DNA of 64,000 bases from Bordetella parapertussis. GTDB taxonomy: Bacteria > Pseudomonadota > Gammaproteobacteria > Burkholderiales > Burkholderiaceae_A. Shown one piece after another: positions 46,861 to 55,451 of this stretch (its first letter is position 1; every line of letters starts with the position of its first letter). Location: the NCBI GenBank assembly GCA_945901825.1, contig CAMDMC010000004.1, positions 1-64,000 of the forward strand, written 5' to 3'. A model generated the notes under the pieces. It ran no database searches, had not been told where the DNA came from, and worked only from the letters and a program-made list of their open reading frames with translations. Both the position numbers and the translations under genes were made by a program.

Positions 46861-46911
46861 TCAGTCTAGAACTATGTGTAAATCACCAGTAAAACTCTGA
46901 GCTTCCTGGGC

Positions 46912-47958
46912 TTAACAAGAAAACAACTCTTCCAATAGAACTTCGTTGGGGTTCCTTATAACCCCTCTTTCTGTAATTAAGGCGGTTACCAGCTCAGCCG
47001 GTGTGATGTCAAAAGCCGGGTTGCGAACCTTAACGCCCCTTGCAGCCCATTGAACCCCCGCATGGCCAAGCACCTCGTCTGCCGCACGCTCTTCAATGGG
47101 AATCGCTGCTCCATTAGGAATGCTCATGTCAATGGTTGAAAGCGGGCAGGCCACGTAAAAGGGAATGCTGTGCCGATGCGCAAGCACGGCCACCATGTAG
47201 GTGCCAATTTTGTTGGCAACATCCCCATTGCGAGCCACACGGTCGGTTCCAACCACCACGGCATCAACACAGCCTGTTGCCATAAGGTGACCGGCCATGC
47301 CATCTGAAATTAAAGTGGTGGGTATGCCCTCTTGCACCATCTCCCAGGCGGTTAACCGTGCCCCCTGAAGAAAGGGGCGCGTCTCGTCGGCAATCACTTC
47401 AATTTTCTTACCCATGGATACGGCCGATCGGAAAACACCCAGTGCAGTGCCATGGCCGGCTGTAGCAAGCGCGCCCGCATTGCAGTGGGTGAGAACACGA
47501 TCGCCGTCTCTCAAAAGCGCTGCGCCGTGCGCTCCCATGGCCTTGTTAACGGCAATGTCTTCGTCAAAGACAGCATGGGCTTCAACCAGAAGGGCCTGGG
47601 CCAGCACATTCGGCGCTTGGTTTCCAAGCGAGGCCAAGTGCGCCTTCATGCGATTCAAGGCCCAAAACAAGTTCACAGCGGTCGGCCGGCTGGCTGCTAA
47701 GACTTCAAAGGCCTTCGTCATCCCAGCATGAAAGTCGTCTAAAGACCGACTATTTAACGCGAAGGCTTCAAGCGCTACCCCATAGGCAGCTGCGCAGCCT
47801 ATGGCCGGAGCGCCACGCACCACCATCAACCGAATGCCTTGTGCCACCTCCTCGGCTGTTCGGTAGGCGAGGTAGCGAAATTCCGACGGCAAGACACGTT
47901 GATCAATCATCTCCAAATGATCGTCAGCCCAACGCAGGGTCTGCACACTTGTTTTCAT
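46912..47958 (-). CDS. mtnA: S-methyl-5-thioribose-1-phosphate isomerase
   Basis: A cytoplasmic isomerase of 348 residues that converts methylthioribose-1-phosphate to methylthioribulose-1-phosphate. Landmarks are VVRGAPAIGCAAAYGVAL, VLTHCNAGALATAGHGTALG (catalytic Cys), VIADETRPFLQGARLTAWEM, VVVGTDRVARNGDVANKIGT (catalytic Asp) and VKVRNPAFDITP. The start (MKTSVQTLRW) sits directly on the apt stop (TAGCATG). It is the last gene of mtnP, aldolase, apt, mtnA. Confidence 0.95.
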   Translation of the reverse strand: MKTSVQTLRWADDHLEMIDQRVLPSEFRYLAYRTAEEVAQGIRLMVVRGAPAIGCAAAYGVALEAFALNSRSLDDFHAGMTKAFEVLAASRPTAVNLFWALNRMKAHLASLGNQAPNVLAQALLVEAHAVFDEDIAVNKAMGAHGAALLRDGDRVLTHCNAGALATAGHGTALGVFRSAVSMGKKIEVIADETRPFLQGARLTAWEMVQEGIPTTLISDGMAGHLMATGCVDAVVVGTDRVARNGDVANKIGTYMVAVLAHRHSIPFYVACPLSTIDMSIPNGAAIPIEERAADEVLGHAGVQWAARGVKVRNPAFDITPAELVTALITERGVIRNPNEVLLEELFSC

Positions 47959-47959
47959 G

Positions 47960-48487
47960 CTAGTGCCCGTCGAACTCGCAGAGGGTAAAAACCTTTTGCC
48001 CCATGGCCTCAAGCCGAGCCCGCCCCCCTAACTCAGGAAGATCAATAGCAAAGCAACACTCCACCACCTGGGCCTGTAGAGCAAGCAATAACTTGACGGC
48101 TGCCTCGGCCGTTCCACCCGTGGCAATAAGATCGTCCACCAGAAGCACCCGCTCGCCTTTTGCAATGGCATCGGTATGCACCTCAATGACGTCGGTTCCG
48201 TACTCCAAGTCATATTCTTGAGCAATGGTCTTCGAGGGCAGCTTGCCCTTTTTTCGAATGGGAACGAACCCCACGCCGAGCATGTAGGCAATCGGTGCGC
48301 CAAGAATAAAGCCTCGTGACTCAATGCCTGCAACCTTCTGAATGTTCATACCGTTGTAGCGGTTAACAAACTCGTCGACAGCAGCACGAAGCCCTACCGC
48401 ATCCTTGAGAAGCGTGGTGATATCGCGAAACAGGATGCCCTGCTTGGGGTGATTCGGAATGGTGCGAATGAGTGAGGCAATTGGCAT
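47960..48487 (-). CDS. apt: Adenine phosphoribosyltransferase
   Basis: A cytoplasmic enzyme of 175 residues that turns adenine and PRPP into AMP. It has [33 protein letters not shown] and the PRPP motif [22 protein letters not shown] seven bases before the ATG supports the start. The operon logic is clear: MtnP releases adenine from methylthioadenosine, and Apt recycles it. Confidence 0.95.
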   Translation of the reverse strand: MPIASLIRTIPNHPKQGILFRDITTLLKDAVGLRAAVDEFVNRYNGMNIQKVAGIESRGFILGAPIAYMLGVGFVPIRKKGKLPSKTIAQEYDLEYGTDVIEVHTDAIAKGERVLLVDDLIATGGTAEAAVKLLLALQAQVVECCFAIDLPELGGRARLEAMGQKVFTLCEFDGH

Positions 48488-48514
48488 AACAAACCCTTAA
48501 TAAAGACAGGCAAG

Positions 48515-49171
48515 CTAGGATGTCTTTTTGTAACCGTAATCACGAAATTGTTCAAAGACCTGCTGCATCTGCGCCTGCGATAAAAGAACAGGCTCCCCGA
48601 ACTGCTTGGAAGCCAAGTATTGCTGGGCAAGCGTTTCAACCTCTTGAGCAAGGTTAAGGGCCTGGTTTAAATCGTTGCCCAAGGCAATCACGCCATGATT
48701 GGCCATCAGACAGGCCTTGCGATTCTCAAGAGCTTCAAGCGCAGCGTTCGAGAGCTCCTGGGTTCCAAAAAGTGCATAGGGCGCGCATCGAATGTCAGCA
48801 CCTCCTGCCACGGCAACCATGTAATGAAAGGCTGGAATACCCTGGCGCAGGCAGGCAAGAGCCGTCGCAGCCACCGAGTGGGTATGCACCACCGCGCCGA
48901 CATCGGGCCGTGCCTGCAAAATATCCCGGTGAAAGCGCCATTCGGACGAGGGCTTACCTTCTCCGACCACATCGCCACCCGTATCCATAAGCACCATGGC
49001 ATCAGGGGTCATGGCTTCTAAGGGCATGCCAGAAGGCGTTACCAAAAACCTGTTGGCTTGTGGGCAACGCACGGAACAATTCCCAGCGGTGCCCTGGTTT
49101 AAGCCCCTGCGGATCATCTCTGCATAGGTCTGAACAAGGGCTTCTCGAAGGTCTCTTTGCTGCATCGACAT
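48515..49171 (-). CDS. Class II aldolase, fuculose-phosphate aldolase type (candidate methylthioribulose-phosphate aldolase)
   Basis: A zinc-dependent aldolase of 218 residues. Motifs are GTAGNCSVRC, TPSGMPLEAM, KPSSEWRFHRDIL (with the FucA-type catalytic Glu), the metal His pair in AVVHTHSVAATAL and ANHGVIALGNDLNQAL. The family includes L-fuculose-phosphate aldolase, MtnB dehydratase and the DHAP-shunt aldolase Ald2. Its place between mtnP and apt/mtnA, and the absence of mtnK, mtnC or mtnD, favour Ald2, which splits methylthioribulose-1-phosphate to DHAP and methylthioacetaldehyde. The MtnB alternative is less likely because the active-site Glu context matches the aldolases. Confidence 0.83.
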   Translation of the reverse strand: MSMQQRDLREALVQTYAEMIRRGLNQGTAGNCSVRCPQANRFLVTPSGMPLEAMTPDAMVLMDTGGDVVGEGKPSSEWRFHRDILQARPDVGAVVHTHSVAATALACLRQGIPAFHYMVAVAGGADIRCAPYALFGTQELSNAALEALENRKACLMANHGVIALGNDLNQALNLAQEVETLAQQYLASKQFGEPVLLSQAQMQQVFEQFRDYGYKKTS

Positions 49172-49234
49172 GACGATTCGCGCTTTGTAATGTTTCAGAA
49201 GTCTTATCGCTTAAGCACCCCAAACCTTCAGGGG

Positions 49235-50107
49235 CTATAGCACCCGACCGGCCACCGCCGAGAGCTTCTGTAAAAGGCCCGGGTCCCTGCGCTCGGGCGC
49301 AGTGATAAGGGCGTAGGACAGACTGGTTCGACAGGAGCAGTCTTTGGCATGGTTGTCATTCTGAACCCTTGGGCTTACCGACTTTACAAGCGAACGCCCC
49401 TTTTCGGCATTGGATGAAAGCACACCAATAATCTGATCCACGGTGACATGGTCATGGTCAGGGTGCCAACAATCGTAGTCCGTCACCATCGCAACACTGG
49501 CGTAACAAAGCTCGGCCTCGCGGGCAAGCTTGGCCTCGGGCATGTTTGTCATTCCTATAACGTCGCAGCCCCATGATCGGTAGAGCTCGGATTCGGCAAG
49601 GCTTGAGAACTGGGGGCCCTCCATGACAAGGTAGGTGCCGCCGCGCACCACAGGCAGGTCTAGCTGCCTAGCCGCCTCTTGAAGATGGTCGCCCAGCCGA
49701 CTGCAGACAGGGTGCGCCATTGAGACATGCGCCACGCAGCCTGAGCCAAAGAATGACTTCTGCCGGTTAAAGGTGCGATCGATAAACTGGTCAACAATCA
49801 CAAAGGTTCCCGGTGCGAGGTTTTCTTTTAATGAGCCTACTGCACTGATCGAGAGAACATCTGTAACTCCCGAGCGCTTTAAGGCATCAATATTGGCGCG
49901 GTAGTTAATGTCGGAGGGCGAAAGAACATGACCGCGCCCATGACGGGGCAGAAAGACCAGTTGAAGGCCATTGAGCTCGCCAAACAAGAGTTCGTCAGAA
50001 GCCTTTCCAAAAGACGACTCCACAGCCCGCCAATGCTTATTCTGCAGACCATCAATGTCATAAACGCCACTGCCCCCAATGACGCCAAGAATCGCGTGAC
50101 TCTCCAT
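49235..50107 (-). CDS. mtnP: S-methyl-5'-thioadenosine phosphorylase
   Basis: A cytoplasmic phosphorylase of 290 residues that cleaves methylthioadenosine to adenine and methylthioribose-1-phosphate. Landmarks are LGVIGGSGVYDIDGL, LPRHGRGHVLSPSDINYRAN, GTYLVMEGPQFSSLAES and IGMTNMPEAKLAREAELCYA, with DYDCWH following. The Asp in MVTDYDCW favours adenine-type purines. AAGGAG eight bases before the ATG supports the start. It lies 47 bases after a glycan-type gene on the same strand. Confidence 0.95.
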   Translation of the reverse strand: MESHAILGVIGGSGVYDIDGLQNKHWRAVESSFGKASDELLFGELNGLQLVFLPRHGRGHVLSPSDINYRANIDALKRSGVTDVLSISAVGSLKENLAPGTFVIVDQFIDRTFNRQKSFFGSGCVAHVSMAHPVCSRLGDHLQEAARQLDLPVVRGGTYLVMEGPQFSSLAESELYRSWGCDVIGMTNMPEAKLAREAELCYASVAMVTDYDCWHPDHDHVTVDQIIGVLSSNAEKGRSLVKSVSPRVQNDNHAKDCSCRTSLSYALITAPERRDPGLLQKLSAVAGRVL

Positions 50108-50154
50108 AACGAACTCCTTACGAAATCGTCTCTTACTGTCTCACAAACAAGCCC

Positions 50155-51048
50155 CTAAGTAATTGCCAAGTGCAGAGGCTGCGGACTCATCATCAAAAAC
50201 TCCATGGCCAGGCCAGAGCGTAACTCCTCTTCGGTCCACTCGGTCCAGCTTAGCCATTCCAGCCAGGCATTCAAGTCGTAGCAAGGTGTCTGCTCTAAGA
50301 ACTCAAGGGGTTGGGATATTGCACTTGCCATGCTGTCTGGTCCAGTCCAAACAGGAATACCTTTCATTGCTGCTCCCACCGAGGCGGTGCTGCTCCAATT
50401 TAATACGTAGTGAGAAATAAGCAGGTCATCGATGAAGGCAGGATTGCGGCTCCGCTCAACGCCCTGCCCCTTGAAACAATCCAGATCTAACCGAATTGAA
50501 AATCTCGGATGAGGCCTTACAACAATGGGCCGATCTGAGTGCTGACGAATAAGCGGAACAATTGACTCAAGCCAAACCTGACTGCTCGGCATACCTGCCC
50601 AGAGGTCGCTACTCTCGTTTTGAAGGCAGATCAAGACATTGGGCTCACGTGGCTTCCATTTTTTTGCTCGTATCATCGCGGGGAATCGACGTATTCCAGT
50701 CGCCTCGGGCGAGAAATAACAATCTTTACCAAGGCCATTAAATGCAATCTTCCAGGTCTTTCCGCGTTCAATGGCCCCCACATCGAGAACAAGCACGGGA
50801 ATTTTCTTCTTTCGAGCAAGATCCCAGAACTTCTTGTTCGCAACCATCTTCCCGCCCCAAAGCAAACTCCAAATCACCCAGACATTTGCCTTTTTGTGGC
50901 TGTCTACTTCTTGTAGGCCGAGCTTTTCCAAACCCTGGCAGAAGGCGGAAAATATTCGAAGTGAGGAACCGCCGCTAAATGTGCGCCGGAAACAATAAAA
51001 CCGAAGGTCATGAGCATACTGCCAGTTCACAGAGGTCAAGCCAGACAC
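50155..51048 (-). CDS. Capsule polysaccharide-like protein, unknown function
   Basis: A protein of 297 residues in a glycan-gene neighbourhood. The segment ICLQNESSDLWAGM, RPIVVRPHPRFSIRLDLD and DDLLISHYVLNWSSTASVGA (then KGIPVWTG) resemble the C-terminal half of capsule polysaccharide transferases/phosphotransferases and polysialyltransferase-like GT-B enzymes (the PHPR and SxSxS-like block). A GTG start without a strong Shine-Dalgarno is used, 11 bases after the radical SAM gene. A glycosyltransferase or capsule modification role is the best guess. Confidence 0.65.
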   Translation of the reverse strand: MSGLTSVNWQYAHDLRFYCFRRTFSGGSSLRIFSAFCQGLEKLGLQEVDSHKKANVWVIWSLLWGGKMVANKKFWDLARKKKIPVLVLDVGAIERGKTWKIAFNGLGKDCYFSPEATGIRRFPAMIRAKKWKPREPNVLICLQNESSDLWAGMPSSQVWLESIVPLIRQHSDRPIVVRPHPRFSIRLDLDCFKGQGVERSRNPAFIDDLLISHYVLNWSSTASVGAAMKGIPVWTGPDSMASAISQPLEFLEQTPCYDLNAWLEWLSWTEWTEEELRSGLAMEFLMMSPQPLHLAIT

Positions 51049-51059
51049 CTATCTCGGAA

Positions 51060-51932
51060 TCACGGCGCAATAAAGGCAACTGTCCGCCAAAGCTTTGCAC
51101 TCTCCTTGCCCTGCAAAATGCCGTTGACATCGCACGATGCACAGGCGTTGAGATCGGCTCGGTTACCCAGCAGCAGCTGCTTGCGCGTGGCAAGGAAACT
51201 TTCACTCATCCATAAATCAGAAAACGCAGATTTATGAATATTTCCGACCGATTTAAAATTTCGTGACCAGTCATTGCAACAAAGACCCAAATCACCATTC
51301 CAGTCCACAAACGCCTTGTACATGGGCATGAAACACGGCCGCTTTACGGTTACTTTCCCAAGAAGCCCTCCTCGGTTGTTGAACTGAAACACGGACACCA
51401 ACGCAGACTCACCGGTGTCGTGGTGATTTCGAATCCGCCAGGCAACCTTTGACTGCGATAAAAGCTGGTTCATGGCAATAACCTGGTCTGTCCCGTCATA
51501 ACAGTCAACAATCAACGACTTAAGGCCTGCCTCATGCAACTGGTCAACCGTTACCTGACCCGAGCTAAGCCTATCTCCGTTGGTAATGATCTCAACATGA
51601 AATCGGTGCGAGAAGGTCTCTATGAGCTTCAGAATGTCGGGGTTAAGCAAAGGCTCCCCATAGCCTGTAATGTGGATTTCGCCGTTAAAACCGTCTGAAT
51701 GAAGCTGGTCTGACAGCAGACTTGCAGTCTCAACCGTCATGTGCAGCTTGCGGTTTGGATAGACCTCCGGGTCGTGACGAGGACAAAAGCTGCAGGTTCG
51801 GTTGCAGAGCTCGGTGGGGTTAATCTCAACCGTTGCTAACCCTAAGAGCTTTGGATTCTCAATGGAAACCTTGGCGAGCCTGGCTGCTCTGAGTCGCTGG
51901 TGCTCCTCGGGGTTAAAAAGCTCCGGCTTCAT
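51060..51932 (-). CDS. Radical SAM protein with SPASM domain
   Basis: A protein of 290 residues. The radical SAM core has EINPTELCNRTCSFCPRHD with CxxxCxxC cysteines 43, 47 and 50. A SPASM-type C-terminal region has further cysteines (KRPCFMPMYKAF, GDLGLCCNDW and LNACASCDVNG) likely to bind auxiliary clusters. The TAATG start overlaps the upstream gene by one base, with GGGGA six bases before it. It sits among glycan genes, so it may modify a sugar or a peptide/protein. Its by-product 5'-deoxyadenosine could be processed by the nearby MTA salvage genes (inference). Confidence 0.85.
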   Translation of the reverse strand: MKPELFNPEEHQRLRAARLAKVSIENPKLLGLATVEINPTELCNRTCSFCPRHDPEVYPNRKLHMTVETASLLSDQLHSDGFNGEIHITGYGEPLLNPDILKLIETFSHRFHVEIITNGDRLSSGQVTVDQLHEAGLKSLIVDCYDGTDQVIAMNQLLSQSKVAWRIRNHHDTGESALVSVFQFNNRGGLLGKVTVKRPCFMPMYKAFVDWNGDLGLCCNDWSRNFKSVGNIHKSAFSDLWMSESFLATRKQLLLGNRADLNACASCDVNGILQGKESAKLWRTVAFIAP

Positions 51933-52609
51933 TACGAATCCCCACATCCCTGCTGAGAACGACGATGGGTCAAGTGCCAAACATTCGACATGGGCGACTC
52001 GGAATAGTCTTTAAAACATGGGGAGCCCAGCGTGTAGTGGAGCAGGTGAGCATGGTCATTATCTGGGTATTCCGTGGTCAGCCAGTTCCACTCCAGGGGT
52101 AGCCGTCCCACCTCTTCGTCCTCTAGCCAACTGAATCGATGAAGAAATGCACCTGACTGATCAGAGACAAAACCTGGTGTTAAACAGCGGTTCTTCGGAT
52201 GTGCACAGTTCCACAGAATAAGACTTGACCAATTCTTACGCGGGTAGTCTTCATTGACGTTGCCAAGGTACTTACGCTGATGTTTGGTTTTGTAGTCATG
52301 CGGCACAACCATGACTGCGTAGCTGTCATCGCGAAGCGCCCAGAGCTCTCCAACATCGCGTAGGCAAACCATGTCGCTGTCAGCGTAAATAGCCCATCCC
52401 TCATAGTTGAAGAGACACGGTGTCAAAAAACGGGAGTAGATAAATGAATTGCTTGCGTCCTTGTGGGTCTCCCTATAAAGCGAGGCGAGGCCGGCTAAGA
52501 CCAGCGGTGTGAAGGCTACAGGCTGGGAGCTTTTCTCAAGGATGCTTTGACAAAAAACGTGATAAGAAATGGCCTCTTGCTGATCAAAGCCAATGGCAAT
52601 GGGGATCAT
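51932..52609 (-). CDS. GT-A glycosyltransferase-like protein
   Basis: A protein of 225 residues. The segment SRFLTPCLFNYEGWAIYADSDMV includes a DxD-type motif (ADSD) after a hydrophobic strand, as in GT8 and related nucleotide-sugar glycosyltransferases. LPLEWNWLTTEYPDND and LLHYTLGSPC fit the acceptor side and a metal-binding His. It overlaps the small hypothetical gene by 4 bases and the radical SAM gene by 1. The sugar is not predictable. Confidence 0.75.
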   Translation of the reverse strand: MIPIAIGFDQQEAISYHVFCQSILEKSSQPVAFTPLVLAGLASLYRETHKDASNSFIYSRFLTPCLFNYEGWAIYADSDMVCLRDVGELWALRDDSYAVMVVPHDYKTKHQRKYLGNVNEDYPRKNWSSLILWNCAHPKNRCLTPGFVSDQSGAFLHRFSWLEDEEVGRLPLEWNWLTTEYPDNDHAHLLHYTLGSPCFKDYSESPMSNVWHLTHRRSQQGCGDS

Positions 52610-52896
52610 CGCACGGCCTTAGCCGAGGAAAGCAAGACATACTCTTCTCGCAGGGTGCCGCAGAACTTCGGGTGGATGCGTCGAGGCGTAGCCATTTGCA
52701 CGCTTAGCAGCCCGCCGATACCCCCCGAAAACGCCCAAATATCGACAAATCCCTCATTGAGCGTTTTATGCTTCCACGTATGACCGGCCACCCAAAGAAA
52801 CTCCCCTTGCCGAATTCGCGGCCAGAGCATTTCAGGCAACTGAATCGAGAGTTCACCCCAAGCCTCTAGCGAGGGCAGCTTAATTGTGACCGTCAT
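52606..52896 (-). CDS. Small hypothetical protein of glycan cluster
   Basis: A protein of 96 residues that I do not recognise. It is moderately hydrophobic and rich in aromatic residues, with no signal peptide. The ATG overlaps correctly with the following glycosyltransferase gene by ATGA (52606-52609), and the gene is the first of this minus-strand run, which supports that it is real. The sequence IWAFSGGIGGLLSVQMAT is its most regular hydrophobic stretch. Confidence 0.5.
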   Translation of the reverse strand: MTVTIKLPSLEAWGELSIQLPEMLWPRIRQGEFLWVAGHTWKHKTLNEGFVDIWAFSGGIGGLLSVQMATPRRIHPKFCGTLREEYVLLSSAKAVR

Positions 52897-53116
52897 TCAA
52901 AACGACCCTCAACCTGAGGAACTTTTTTGGGGGAATAAACAGATCGAAGTGTAGTAAATCAACTTTAAGACCGCAACAAAATTTGTGGCAATGCAATTTC
53001 CAAATTAATCCATTTGCATTAATGGTTTATGGCATTTTTATGTCAGGAAGCGGTCGTCCACAACCTGTTCTTTGGGGCATGGCCAAGCTGAACTTCCTTT
53101 ACTATTGAACCCATGC

Positions 53117-54490
53117 ATGTCTTTCACAAAATCCAACGAGTCCCCAATGGTTGCAGTCGCCGAGCCGACCTCGACTAAGGTTATCTCTCCTACTGCTTGC
53201 GTTGTGGGCTTGGGCTACATCGGGTTACCGACGGCTGCACTTTTAGCAAGTAAAAATTATGTTGTGGTGGGGGTTGATTCAAACCCTCTGGTTGTTCACA
53301 CCATTAACCAGGGTCGCATTCATATTGTCGAACCTGAGCTTGAAGTCTTGGTGAGTCACGTGACAAGCCACTCCTTCTTGCAAGCAACAATGCAGCCCCT
53401 ACCTGCACCCGTATTCATGATCTGTGTGCCCACCCCTCTTGGGGCTGATCAAGCTCCGGACATGCGATACGTCGAGTCCGCTCTTAAGTCGATTGCGCCG
53501 GTTCTAAAGCCTGGGGACCTTGTTATTATCGAATCGAGTTCCCCTGTGGGAACGACTCGAAAAGCCGCCAAGCAGCTGCAGACCCTGCGGCCCGACCTCA
53601 ATTTTCCCTGCACTGAAGGTAACGAAAAACGCAAGGATCTACCCAATATTTTTCTTGCCTACTGCCCCGAACGTGCACTTCCCGGCAAGCTGCTTCCGGA
53701 AATTACTCATAACGACAGAGTGATTGGAGGCCTGACCGAGGCATGCGGCCAGAAGGCCAAAGAGTTTTATGGCCTCTTCATTGAAGGCGAATGCTTTCTT
53801 ACAACCGCAGAAACCGCGGAGCTTTGTAAACTTACCGAAAACAGCTTTCGTGACGTCAATATTGCCTTTGCCAATGAACTCTCAATGGTCTGCGATCGTC
53901 TTGGCGTTAATGTCTGGGAGTTAATCCGATTGGCCAATCGGCACCCACGGGTGAACATTCTGCAACCCGGCCCCGGCGTTGGAGGCCACTGTATAGCAGT
54001 CGACCCCTGGTTTATTGTTCACTCTGCGCCGAGAGAAACAGCGCTTATCCAAACTGCACGGGCCGTCAACCAGCATAAAACCCAGTGGGTGGTCTCAAAA
54101 ATTCTAGAACGTATCGAAAAACAAGACAAAGATCCATCGGGCCAGGCTAACGGTAGGCATTCAGCGACACCCGCCGTTATTGCCCTTCTTGGACTGTCTT
54201 TTAAGGCGGACATTGACGACCTACGCGAAAGCCCAGCCATTGAAATTGCGCTAGAGCTCGTTAAGTATGGAAAGGCCAATTTGTGGGTGGTCGAGCCGAA
54301 TATTCAAGCGCTTCCCGATTGCCTCAAGGGAAAGGCAGAGCTTAAAGACCTTGAGGCTGCCTATGAGAATGCCGATTTAAACGTACTACTTGTGGATCAT
54401 TGGCAGTTCAAACATGCCCAGCCCGAGGAACATAAAGTTCTCGACTTTAAGGGGCTCTGGCATGTTGGTCGCTCGCACTTAGCCCACTAG
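53117..54490 (+). CDS. wecC: UDP-N-acetyl-D-mannosamine dehydrogenase
   Basis: A cytoplasmic dehydrogenase of 457 residues that oxidises UDP-ManNAc to UDP-ManNAcA. The Rossmann motif is VVGLGYIGLPTAALLAS. Others are CVPTPLGADQ, ESSSPVGTTRKA, PERALPGKLLPEI, the catalytic Cys block PGPGVGGHCIAVDPWF, and GLSFKADIDDLRESPA. The N-terminus is longer than E. coli WecC, and start codons at 53072, 53117 and 53147 all lack a clear Shine-Dalgarno, so the true start is open. It is convergent with and overlaps the TPR-like gene by 4 bases. WecB is encoded 3.6 kb away on the other strand. Confidence 0.92.
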   Translation: MSFTKSNESPMVAVAEPTSTKVISPTACVVGLGYIGLPTAALLASKNYVVVGVDSNPLVVHTINQGRIHIVEPELEVLVSHVTSHSFLQATMQPLPAPVFMICVPTPLGADQAPDMRYVESALKSIAPVLKPGDLVIIESSSPVGTTRKAAKQLQTLRPDLNFPCTEGNEKRKDLPNIFLAYCPERALPGKLLPEITHNDRVIGGLTEACGQKAKEFYGLFIEGECFLTTAETAELCKLTENSFRDVNIAFANELSMVCDRLGVNVWELIRLANRHPRVNILQPGPGVGGHCIAVDPWFIVHSAPRETALIQTARAVNQHKTQWVVSKILERIEKQDKDPSGQANGRHSATPAVIALLGLSFKADIDDLRESPAIEIALELVKYGKANLWVVEPNIQALPDCLKGKAELKDLEAAYENADLNVLLVDHWQFKHAQPEEHKVLDFKGLWHVGRSHLAH

Positions 54491-54825
54491 GCTGTTCTTT
54501 CAGAGGCCCGTTGTCGTCGAGCAACCTCTTTGTAAAGAACTGCATAACGCGAGTGAATCTCGGCAAGTGCGTCAATAAGTCGCGTGCTTTCAGGAAGAAA
54601 GCCAAGAGCCCCTTCGATGGTGGCCAAAGCCAGATCGAGTCGCTCTTGATGTGTATAAAGGGTGGCAAGATTGACATAGGCTTCAGCCAGGCGTCGGGCG
54701 TCGGCCGAGCTTAGTTGATCAACCCTCGGTTCAAGCTTTTGAATAATGGCTTGACTCTTCTTTAGGTTCAACAAGGGCGCCACGACTCTATGCGTTCTTA
54801 TAAATAAGAAGTTAACAACCGACAA
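54487..54825 (-). CDS. Small TPR-like protein
   Basis: A protein of about 112 residues. The segment SADARRLAEAYVNLATLYTHQ, then ERLDLALATIEGALGFLPES (close to a TPR helix pair), suggests one or two tetratricopeptide repeats for protein contacts. The start is uncertain: a TTG just after the stop of the methyltransferase-like gene is used, and an ATG 45 bases upstream lies within that gene. It ends overlapping wecC by 4 bases on the opposite strand. Function unknown. Confidence 0.5.
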   Translation of the reverse strand: MSVVNFLFIRTHRVVAPLLNLKKSQAIIQKLEPRVDQLSSADARRLAEAYVNLATLYTHQERLDLALATIEGALGFLPESTRLIDALAEIHSRYAVLYKEVARRQRASERTA

Positions 54826-54833
54826 CCGCTCGC

Positions 54834-55451
54834 TTAACTGCCAGCAATCTGTAAAACACCAATGCCACACTGCTTTGACTCACCCGTCGGGGTTCGGGGT
54901 AGATAGTCAACCTTACGGAAAATGTCCCAGGCCACCCAGTGACCCGCAGCCATTAATTCTGCCCAGAGCTTTACAGGTCCGGAAGAATACTCGGCATGGT
55001 CATGATGCGTGTCGTGAAAACAGACAAAACCGGGGCGATCCACCACATCCTTCCAGATCTCCCAGTCGGCTTTCACGCCCTTATAGGAATGACTTCCGTC
55101 AATGAAAAGAATATTAGGGCGACGGCCGCCCGATTTCTCGAGCATGGCCTGAACAGTCTCAGGCGAGGCGCTGTTGCCATAAATGTCTGCTGGAGCATCG
55201 GGCGAGATATCAATGCCCAAGTAGTCAGCCTTCAAAATCTCTGTCCAAAACCGTTTTTGATGCCCACCCATGGTTCCAATTTCAACAATAAAGGGCTTAG
55301 CAAGCCCACTGCAAATCCAAAGGCATTCCAGAAACTCTTCCGGTATTTGGTGAGGCCGCTTGGAAGGGAGCCATCGCTTACCCTGTTCTTTTTCGCTCTG
55401 ATCTTCATACCAAAGGTCCCAAAAAGCCTTCTCTAGTTCTTGTCTTGTCAT
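54834..55451 (-). CDS. Class I SAM-dependent methyltransferase-like (CmcI-like)
   Basis: A protein of 205 residues. The motif FIVEIGTMGGHQKRFW is a glycine-rich SAM-binding loop, followed by YLGIDISPD. The segment NILFIDGSHSYKGVKADWE, with CFHDTHHDH, is typical of the cephalosporin-hydroxylase/CmcI and FkbM-like sugar methyltransferase group. It overlaps the upstream gene by 4 bases, so it belongs to the glycan operon. Probable O-methylation of a sugar or surface polymer. Confidence 0.8.
   Translation of the reverse strand: MTRQELEKAFWDLWYEDQSEKEQGKRWLPSKRPHQIPEEFLECLWICSGLAKPFIVEIGTMGGHQKRFWTEILKADYLGIDISPDAPADIYGNSASPETVQAMLEKSGGRRPNILFIDGSHSYKGVKADWEIWKDVVDRPGFVCFHDTHHDHAEYSSGPVKLWAELMAAGHWVAWDIFRKVDYLPRTPTGESKQCGIGVLQIAGS

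Noticed and set aside
52991..53029. ATGCA ... TGCAT near the wecC start as a third LysR operator
   Set aside because: The half-sites are 29 bases apart, not 5, and the region is simply AT rich.
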